From Crocinitomicaceae bacterium (GTDB lineage Bacteria > Bacteroidota > Bacteroidia > Flavobacteriales_D > Crocinitomicaceae), in NCBI GenBank assembly GCA_011522905.1, contig WTIB01000154.1:1-5662 (forward strand): DNA of 5,662 bases. Direction: 5' to 3'. The translations under genes and the position numbers were made by a program. Below, piece after piece: positions 1 through 5,127 of the stretch; positions within the stretch are counted from its first letter, which is position 1; every line of letters starts with the position of its first letter. The notes beneath the pieces were generated by a model. That model made no database searches, was not told where the DNA came from, and worked only from the letters and a program-made list of their open reading frames with translations.

Positions 1-1
1 A

Positions 2-91
2 TTTTTACTTGTGATTTTCGTCTTTATCGTGTTTGCTTTATCCATTTGGTTAAGTACCAAAAAACGCATTTATAAAACGGTAAATACTTAA
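2..91 (+). CDS. C-terminal end of an unidentified membrane protein (5' partial)
   Basis: An open frame enters from the left edge and stops at TAA (89-91), leaving 29 residues. About 17 residues are strongly hydrophobic (FLLVIFVFIVFALSIWL). They are followed by a basic, polar tail (STKKRIYKTVNT), which looks like a last transmembrane helix with a positively charged cytoplasmic end. The other two forward frames lack this membrane pattern. The family cannot be named from so little. The C-terminal helix of an ABC-type or FtsX-like permease is one possibility, but this is only a guess. It lies upstream of and on the same strand as the thioredoxin-like gene, separated by 79 bases, so co-transcription is possible but not shown. 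Confidence 0.6.
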   Translation, partial: FLLVIFVFIVFALSIWLSTKKRIYKTVNT

Positions 92-170
92 TCGTTAAAG
101 AATTGTTAAAAGGAATTAAAAATTCTTGTTGGGAAGGTAAATTGAATTAAATTAACGCAAAAAAATATCC
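92..170 (+). other. AT-rich intergenic gap with weak repeat and hairpin
   Basis: This 79-base gap is very AT-rich. It holds an imperfect tandem repeat, GTTAAAGAATT (94-104) followed by GTTAAAAGGAATT (105-117). It also holds a short hairpin, AGGAATT-aaa-AATTCTT (111-127), with one G-T pair. No U-run follows the hairpin, so it is a poor terminator. The promoter of the downstream gene is probably here, but I see no exact TAnnTTTG box; TAAATTGA at 138-145 is only a partial match. No ribosome-binding site stands out before the ATG at 171. Confidence 0.35.
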
Positions 171-1718
171 ATGAAAAAAGGACTTTTATTGTTAGCTCTA
201 TTGTTTGTATTTTCGGTAAATGCACAAAAATTAAGCTTTAAGATTGAGAATCAAAAGGATACTACAGTTCACCTTATTAAATATTTTGGTAAAAAGCTCT
301 ACTATGCGGATACAGCTGAGCTCAAAAATGGACGTGTAGAATTTGACGGGCGTAAGCAAGTCCCTGGAATTTTAGGTGTTTTGTTGCCTGGTCAAAAATA
401 CTTCGAATTCATTTACAATAACGAAGACATATCCTTACAAACCTCGCTACCTGATCTGATAGGTAGTATGAAAGTGCTCAAGTCCCAAGAAAACAAAGTA
501 TTTATTCCGTATATCAAATTTATAGGAAGCAACAAATCTCAAGTCAATCAAATGGGTAAGCAACGGTCAACGATGTCAAAAGCAGATCCAAAGTATCAAG
601 AGCTCACCGAAAAAATAGAAAGTATTAATAAGAATGTTAAAGATTATCAGGATAATATTATTGAGACAAATAAAGGAAAACTGGTATCGAAGATTGTAAA
701 AATGTCAATGGATATTGAAGTTCCTGAATCACCAAGAGATGAGAATGGAAATATCATAGATTCAAATTTCACCTTTAAATATTACCGAAAACATTACTGG
801 GATAATGTTGATTTAACCGATGATGCTTTAGTGAATAACCCAGTATTTCATAATAAGCTTGAATATTATTTTGGAGATCGTATGATGGTGCAGCATTGGG
901 ATTCAATTATTGCTTTTGCCTTTCCTTTTTGTGATCAGCTGGCTCCTAATAGTCGCATGTTTGAATATTGTGTAGGTTGGATTACTTCCAACTTTGGAAA
1001 GAGTAAGATTATGGGTATGGACAAGGTGTACCTTGAAATGTTGAATCGATATTATTGCACAAAGAATGCTCAAGGTGAATCACCTGCCTTTTGGGTTTCG
1101 GATGATAAATTTGAGGATTTATGTGACAATCTTGAAAATAAAATAAAATTAACGGTAGGTTCAGTGCCTCCAAATCTCATTTTGAGAGATACAACAGATC
1201 AAAACTGGCGTGACTTTTATTCTTTGGATGCTGAATATACGGTACTTTATTTTTGGGATCCAGAGTGTGGACATTGTAAAAAAACGACACCCAAACTCGA
1301 AACCCTTTATCAAGAGAAATTTAAAGACAGGAATGTAGAAATATTTTCTGTAGGTAAAGCCGTGGGTGAAGATTTTGAAAAATGGAAAAAATTTATTCGA
1401 GACAATCACATGACCTTTATCAATGTGGCTGTTACTGATAATATGTATAATGAAGCGCAGGACAATTCAAACGGTCAGGAGAAGCTCATGAAGTTATTAC
1501 AGACAACTACCTTGGCTTCTTTAAATTATCAAAATACCTACGATATATTTTCGACACCCAAGGTGTTTGTTCTCGATAAGGACAAAAAAATTATCGCAAA
1601 AAGTATTTCAATATCTCAGCTAGAAGAAATGATTGACCGTCTTCAAGGAAAGGAAGAGCTTCCTAAACTTTTCCCTCCAGATCCGGAAGAAGATGCGCAA
1701 ATGCAAAAGAAAGAGTAA
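171..1718 (+). CDS. Exported thioredoxin-fold protein, TlpA/DUF4369-DUF5106-like
   Basis: This is a 515-residue exported protein. Residues 1-19 form a signal peptide (MKKG, hydrophobic core, SVNAQ) suited to signal peptidase I, with no lipobox cysteine, so a periplasmic location is expected. Residues about 20-105 resemble the beta-rich DUF4369 domain that often precedes thioredoxin domains in Bacteroidota. Residues about 106-330 are a charged, largely helical middle section, perhaps DUF5106-like. Residues about 331-492 are a TlpA-type thioredoxin fold, with strand YTVLYFWDPE leading into the redox motif CGHC (366-369) and the expected cis-proline in STPKVFVLD (P463). The last 20 residues are charged and Pro/Glu-rich. 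Both active-site cysteines are present, so a thiol-disulfide oxidoreductase or reductase role is likely, but the substrate is unknown. The CGHC dipeptide is that of protein disulfide isomerases. The start at 171 is the first ATG and places the signal peptide correctly. The next gene follows after 9 bases. Confidence 0.85.
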   Translation: MKKGLLLLALLFVFSVNAQKLSFKIENQKDTTVHLIKYFGKKLYYADTAELKNGRVEFDGRKQVPGILGVLLPGQKYFEFIYNNEDISLQTSLPDLIGSMKVLKSQENKVFIPYIKFIGSNKSQVNQMGKQRSTMSKADPKYQELTEKIESINKNVKDYQDNIIETNKGKLVSKIVKMSMDIEVPESPRDENGNIIDSNFTFKYYRKHYWDNVDLTDDALVNNPVFHNKLEYYFGDRMMVQHWDSIIAFAFPFCDQLAPNSRMFEYCVGWITSNFGKSKIMGMDKVYLEMLNRYYCTKNAQGESPAFWVSDDKFEDLCDNLENKIKLTVGSVPPNLILRDTTDQNWRDFYSLDAEYTVLYFWDPECGHCKKTTPKLETLYQEKFKDRNVEIFSVGKAVGEDFEKWKKFIRDNHMTFINVAVTDNMYNEAQDNSNGQEKLMKLLQTTTLASLNYQNTYDIFSTPKVFVLDKDKKIIAKSISISQLEEMIDRLQGKEELPKLFPPDPEEDAQMQKKE

Positions 1719-1723
1719 TTTTG
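1716..1723 (+). promoter_or_regulatory. Possible Bacteroidota -7 box overlapping a stop codon
   Basis: TAATTTTG matches the Bacteroidota -7 consensus TAnnTTTG exactly and uses the TAA stop of the thioredoxin-like gene as its first three bases. It ends 4 bases before the ATG at 1728, so a transcript would start at or very near the start codon (leaderless or almost so). No TTG -33 element is seen at the usual distance upstream. It may be a real internal promoter or a chance match in AT-rich DNA. Confidence 0.3.
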
Positions 1724-1727
1724 TTTC

Positions 1728-2708
1728 ATGATTGAAACCTTCAAGGAACTTCTAGAAGAAGCAGATAGAATACTTATTACTACACACAAATCACCAGACG
1801 GTGATGCTGTTGGTAGTGCCGTTGCTTGTTATGAGTTTTTAAAATCATTGAATAAGTCTCCATTTATTTTAATTCCGGATATGCCTGCATCTAATCTGAT
1901 GCCTTTCCTACATGAAGTTGAATACGAATGTTTTGCTGATTTTGATCAGGATCTTTCTATTTTCGATTTAACTTTTTGTTTGGATTATAATCATGAGTAT
2001 CGGGTAGGAGAGGAGATGTCTCAAATTTTCACGGATTTGAATACGCCTAAAATCATGATAGACCATCATCCTCAGCCAAGTGATTTTTGTGAATTGACCA
2101 TTTCAAGACCTGAGGTTTGCTCTACTGCGCAATTGTTTTTTGAGGTATTAGAGGAGGCTAGACTTGATTCAAACTTAAATTTAAAGGCATGTGAGGCCAT
2201 TTATTTAGGAATCATGACAGATACAGGTTCTTTTAGGTTTCCCTCAGTCACCGCAAAGACACATAATGTATTGCAGAAGCTGATATTGAATGGAGTGGTT
2301 CCTTTTGAAATTCATGAAAAAATATTTGATCAAAATACAAGTGATCAATTAAAGCTAAGAGGATATGCTGTATCCGAGAAAATGGAATTCATTAAAGATG
2401 CACCAATTGGATTGATATCATTATCGATGGAGGAGTTGAGTCGATTTAATTATCAAAAAGGTGATACGGAAGGGCTCGTAAACGTTATTCTGTCAGTAAA
2501 AGGTATTTCTGTAGCCATATTTATGATGGAAAACGAAGAGGGTAAAGTGAAAATGTCATTTCGTGCTAAAGGAAAATATTTGGTCAACGACTTTGCAAAG
2601 AAATATTTTAATGGTGGCGGACATAAATATGCTGCTGGAGGATACAGTGAACTGAGTCTAGAAGATACCAAAGCTAAACTCCTAAAGCACTACTCCGAAA
2701 TTTTATGA
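1728..2708 (+). CDS. nrnA: DHH/DHHA1 phosphoesterase, NrnA-like (nanoRNase/pAp phosphatase)
   Basis: This is a 326-residue soluble cytoplasmic enzyme of the DHH superfamily, the usual length for NrnA/DhhP proteins. The N-terminal DHH domain has all the metal-binding motifs: H20 and PDGDAVGS (D24, D26), CLDYNH (D86), the signature DHH (112-114) and MTDTGSFRF (D165). The C-terminal DHHA1 domain carries MSFRAKG (R279) and the substrate-binding GGGHKYAAGG (296-305). Family members hydrolyse 2-5 nt RNA, 3'-phosphoadenosine 5'-phosphate or linear dinucleotides such as pApA, using Mn2+. Which of these is the main substrate cannot be read from the sequence. It begins 9 bases after the thioredoxin-like gene and its TGA overlaps the next ATG (ATGA, 2705-2708), so it is probably translationally coupled to the FKBP genes. 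No key residue is missing. Confidence 0.9.
   Translation: MIETFKELLEEADRILITTHKSPDGDAVGSAVACYEFLKSLNKSPFILIPDMPASNLMPFLHEVEYECFADFDQDLSIFDLTFCLDYNHEYRVGEEMSQIFTDLNTPKIMIDHHPQPSDFCELTISRPEVCSTAQLFFEVLEEARLDSNLNLKACEAIYLGIMTDTGSFRFPSVTAKTHNVLQKLILNGVVPFEIHEKIFDQNTSDQLKLRGYAVSEKMEFIKDAPIGLISLSMEELSRFNYQKGDTEGLVNVILSVKGISVAIFMMENEEGKVKMSFRAKGKYLVNDFAKKYFNGGGHKYAAGGYSELSLEDTKAKLLKHYSEIL
2705..2708 (+). other. ATGA start/stop overlap joining phosphoesterase and GldI-like gene
   Basis: The ATG (2705-2707) of the GldI-like gene and the TGA (2706-2708) of the phosphoesterase share four bases. This geometry is typical of translational coupling by reinitiation. No purine-rich site precedes it (CGAAATTTT), which makes dependence on upstream translation more likely. 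Confidence 0.8.
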
Positions 2709-3238
2709 GAATTACTGTGGTCATACTAATTTGTTTGATATGTTCATGTAGAAATGAGGGTTCAAATGAAAAAGCACCTGTAAAAGACACTGATAAAAGC
2801 TGGTCAAATGAACATTCTGTTGACTTTAACCAGGAGGTACACAATAGAGAGGAAATAGATATCAAAATCTATCTGGAGCACCATAAAGAGCTTCAAATGA
2901 CAGAAACCAATACAGGTTTACGCTATCAAATAGTACAAAAGGGAAGTGAGGAACGACCATTGGCGAAAGAGGGTGATTTTGTATCGGTTCATTTGAAAAT
3001 TGGTTTACTGAGTGGAAGAGTTTGCTATGAAACTGATTCAATACCTGATGAATTCATTTTAGGGAAAAGTGACCGAGCTTCCGGGCTTCAAGAGGCATTA
3101 AAAATGATGCGGGTTGATGATTTTGCCAGGCTAATATTGCCAAGCTATATGGCCCATGGTTTGCTCGGAAACTCAGAGAATATTCCTCCCCAATCCGTTT
3201 TGGTTGTAGATGTTGAACTTTTAAATCTTCAAAGATGA
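2705..3238 (+). CDS. gldI: GldI-like FKBP-type lipoprotein
   Basis: This 177-residue protein starts with a short lipoprotein signal (MRITVVILICLICSC). C15 is the likely lipidated cysteine, with I12-C13-S14 before it; C10 and C13 lie close by. Residues 16-50 are a polar tether. Residues about 50-70 look like an FKBP N-terminal helix, and about 71-174 form one FKBP-fold domain: GLRYQIVQKG, EGDFVSVHLKIG, GLQEALKMM (127-135), LPSYMAHGLLG (145-155), IPPQSVLVVDVELL (160-173). The pattern GL-x-x-x-L-x-x-M followed by PSxxAxG matches GldI, the peptidyl-prolyl isomerase lipoprotein needed for gliding in Flavobacterium. The position after a DHH phosphoesterase also fits my memory of flavobacterial gldI loci. 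Typical FKBP active-site residues are altered: there is no Trp at the pocket floor (S126-G127) and His151 replaces the usual Tyr, so isomerase activity is uncertain. A generic FKBP lipoprotein is the alternative. It overlaps both neighbours by 4 bases. Confidence 0.75.
   Translation: MRITVVILICLICSCRNEGSNEKAPVKDTDKSWSNEHSVDFNQEVHNREEIDIKIYLEHHKELQMTETNTGLRYQIVQKGSEERPLAKEGDFVSVHLKIGLLSGRVCYETDSIPDEFILGKSDRASGLQEALKMMRVDDFARLILPSYMAHGLLGNSENIPPQSVLVVDVELLNLQR
3235..3238 (+). other. ATGA start/stop overlap joining the two FKBP genes
   Basis: The second ATGA junction of the cluster: ATG 3235-3237 overlaps the TGA 3236-3238. The sequence before it, CTTCAAAG, has no strong Shine-Dalgarno match. 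It supports coupled synthesis of the two FKBP lipoproteins. Confidence 0.8.
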
Positions 3239-4155
3239 AATTCCTAGGTGCATTTTTATTCATAATTCTAATGGGGGCATGTGATATGGTAGAGCGAGAA
3301 AACGCCACAATATCTACTGAAAGAGTTGCAAAGAATACTTCTAATTCCTCTGAGGATTCAATACAATCAGGTGGGTTAATCGATACCTCTAGGCAAAATA
3401 TTGAAATCGAGGATTCTTTAATTTCTGAAATAGAGGCGAGTATTTTAGATGCTGAAGACGATTATGAGTATGTTGACGCACTTACTTTAGGAAGCGGCGT
3501 TCGTATTAATTGGCTAGAACGATATCGAGGGCGAAAGCTCAGAGACGGTGAACTGGTTTTAATTGAATACAGATTGGGCTTACCAGATGGTAAAATTATT
3601 GATGGTAATAATAAAATGAAAATGCCAAACTTACCATTTGTTGTTGGTTATAATATGCAAAATAAAGGATGGGATTTAGCTCTATCGGAGCTTTGTGTGG
3701 GTGATATGGCTAAGATTGAGATTCCGTCTCGTTTGGCATATGGAAAAAAGGGACTTGGAACTGTTATTCCTCCGAACACAGATAATTGGTTATTTATTAA
3801 AATCCATGGGTTGGTTCGGGCTGATTTTGAAGAAGGCGGCGTCAAGTATTGGGAATTGAGGTCAGGAGAAAATAGAGAAACAAACAAACGTAAAGTAAAA
3901 TTTCACATGATTGCCTCAACAAAAAATAAGGCGAATATTTTTAATACCTATGCGTCAAACTTTCCTTTAACATATACGCCAGGTCAAAAAAACTACCCAA
4001 AAGGATTACAGCAAGTGTTAAAAAAAGCAAAGAAAGGGCAGCAATTATTTTTGATTCTTCAGCCCAATATGGCATATGGCGACAAAGGGTATCTTGATTT
4101 AGTGGGGCCAAATGAAGCGGTTTTTTATAATCTGAAAATCATCGATGTCGAATAA
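3235..4155 (+). CDS. Lipoprotein with two FKBP-type domains (peptidyl-prolyl isomerase)
   Basis: This 306-residue protein has a lipoprotein signal ending LMGAC with lipidated C16. Residues 17-83 are a Ser/Asn/Glu/Asp-rich tether, strongly acidic near its end. Domain 1 (about 84-194) is a good FKBP: DGKIIDG (I122-D123), PFVVG (F135), KGWDLAL (W146), IPSRLAYG (Y169), VIPPN (I178), LFIKIHGLV. These match the FKBP12 pocket residues, so it is probably an active proline isomerase. Domain 2 (about 201-305) keeps the frame of the fold, with KGLQQVLKKAKKGQ, LQPNMAYGDKG and a final strand VFYNLKIID. It lacks the pocket Trp and Asp and has LVGPNEAV in place of VIPPN, so it may bind rather than catalyse. 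It probably assists folding of exported or surface proteins alongside the GldI-like protein made from the overlapping upstream gene. The stop at 4153-4155 is followed by a 42-base gap. Confidence 0.85.
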   Translation: MKFLGAFLFIILMGACDMVERENATISTERVAKNTSNSSEDSIQSGGLIDTSRQNIEIEDSLISEIEASILDAEDDYEYVDALTLGSGVRINWLERYRGRKLRDGELVLIEYRLGLPDGKIIDGNNKMKMPNLPFVVGYNMQNKGWDLALSELCVGDMAKIEIPSRLAYGKKGLGTVIPPNTDNWLFIKIHGLVRADFEEGGVKYWELRSGENRETNKRKVKFHMIASTKNKANIFNTYASNFPLTYTPGQKNYPKGLQQVLKKAKKGQQLFLILQPNMAYGDKGYLDLVGPNEAVFYNLKIIDVE

Positions 4156-4172
4156 TTTCCGGTCATTATTGT

Positions 4173-4180
4173 TAGTTTTG
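4173..4180 (+). promoter_or_regulatory. Likely Bacteroidota -7 promoter box for the M23-LysM/bamD unit
   Basis: TAGTTTTG is an exact match to TAnnTTTG, followed by C, and lies 17 bases before the ATG at 4198. That leaves a leader of roughly 10-13 bases. It sits in the only gap of this length between 1728 and the right edge, which supports a new transcription unit. The -33 region shows no clear TTG, so the promoter would rest mostly on the -7 element. Confidence 0.5.
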
Positions 4181-4197
4181 CGCATTGAAAATTAGAT

Positions 4198-5127
4198 ATG
4201 AAATTATTCATCGGTGTATTTTTTCTTTTCGTCTTTACTTTTGGTCAGTCTCAGATTGTTCTCGATACGGCAGATCTTGATCTTGGAAAGATTGTCATTT
4301 ATTCAGATCAATCATGGCAGTTAATCGAAGACAAAGACTTTGATGGCATCTTAAATCCGAGAATTCATAGTATAATGAATTCAGAGGAAATGGGCACGCA
4401 TTTATTGACATGGAATACGCACGATTGTTACACTCGAAATAATGATTTAACCAAATTAAAGGATACGGTTTGGCTGTGTGCCGAATCTGATGAATTTGGT
4501 GGATTTACTATGCCTTATGATGGCGTGGTAACTTCTAGATATAAATATCGAAATGGAAAATTTCACAATGGAATAGATATCGATCTTGAAACAGGGGATA
4601 CCGTTGTCAGTGCTTGGGATGGTATCGTAAGGTATGCAGAGTCAAATTCAGGAGGGTATGGTAATTTGGTTATCGTAAGGCATTATAATGGATTAGAAAC
4701 CTATTATGCACACCTTAGTAAATTATTGACTTTTTCAGGGCAAAAAGTAAAATCGGGTGACGTAATAGGTCTAGGTGGAAATACGGGGCATTCCTTTGGC
4801 TCTCATTTGCATTTTGAGGTTCGTTTTTATGACAATACCATTAACCCAGAAGAAGTGATTGATTTCAAAAAGAAGGAATTAAAGAGCCCCAATTTATTTC
4901 TACATAAAACCTTATTTAGGCCAGGTGTTACTCCATCGAGCCAGTGGAAAACAAATTCACAAGGTAAAAAGCAATATGTTGAGAAAAAATATTACAGAGT
5001 GAGATCAGGTGATACTTTGTCTGGGATTGCTCGTAAATATAAAACGAGTGTGAATCGCTTATGCTCATTAAATGGTATACGTTCAACAAGTGTTCTTCAA
5101 ATAGGACAAAGTATAAGAGTTAGATAG
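4198..5127 (+). CDS. M23 family metallopeptidase with C-terminal LysM domain
   Basis: This is a 309-residue exported peptidoglycan hydrolase. Residues 1-19 are a signal peptide (MKLFIG, hydrophobic stretch, FGQSQ) without a lipobox. Residues 20-105 are a family-specific N-terminal region containing a DKDFDG stretch (45-50). The M23 (lysostaphin/LytM-type) domain spans about 106-222. It has HNGIDID (H123, D127 as zinc ligands), YYAHLSK (H172, catalytic) and SHLHFEV (H203, with H205 as third zinc ligand), all intact. A basic linker (223-263) leads to one LysM domain (about 265-308: YRVRSGDTLSGIARKY, LCSLNGI, LQIGQSIRV) that should bind the glycan strand. The predicted activity is cleavage of peptide cross-links in the periplasm during growth or division. 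The presence of the zinc ligands argues against a purely regulatory EnvC/NlpD-like role. The start at 4198 follows a plausible promoter, and the TAG stop directly abuts the bamD start. Confidence 0.9.
   Translation: MKLFIGVFFLFVFTFGQSQIVLDTADLDLGKIVIYSDQSWQLIEDKDFDGILNPRIHSIMNSEEMGTHLLTWNTHDCYTRNNDLTKLKDTVWLCAESDEFGGFTMPYDGVVTSRYKYRNGKFHNGIDIDLETGDTVVSAWDGIVRYAESNSGGYGNLVIVRHYNGLETYYAHLSKLLTFSGQKVKSGDVIGLGGNTGHSFGSHLHFEVRFYDNTINPEEVIDFKKKELKSPNLFLHKTLFRPGVTPSSQWKTNSQGKKQYVEKKYYRVRSGDTLSGIARKYKTSVNRLCSLNGIRSTSVLQIGQSIRVR

Noticed and set aside
138..145. TAAATTGA as a promoter -7 box for the thioredoxin-like gene
   Set aside because: It misses the TTTG end of the TAnnTTTG consensus, and no TTG element lies at the usual distance upstream.
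1161..1409. Minus-strand open frame of 82 codons inside the thioredoxin-like gene
   Set aside because: It lies fully antisense to a well-supported coding region. Its translation is rich in Phe/Ile/Lys with no recognisable motif, as expected of a shadow frame.
2453..3308. Minus-strand open frames at 2453-2671, 2674-2865 and 3054-3308
   Set aside because: They lie antisense to the phosphoesterase and FKBP genes, whose motifs are clear on the + strand. None has a recognisable domain.
3648..3887. Minus-strand open frame of 79 codons within the two-domain FKBP gene
   Set aside because: It is antisense to FKBP domain 1 (AYG, VIPPN) and the start of domain 2, and has no motif of its own.
4151..4170. 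Inverted repeat AATAAT-ttccggtc-ATTATT after the two-domain FKBP gene as a terminator
   Set aside because: The stem is six A-T pairs with an 8-base loop and no U-run after it, so it is too weak to call an intrinsic terminator.
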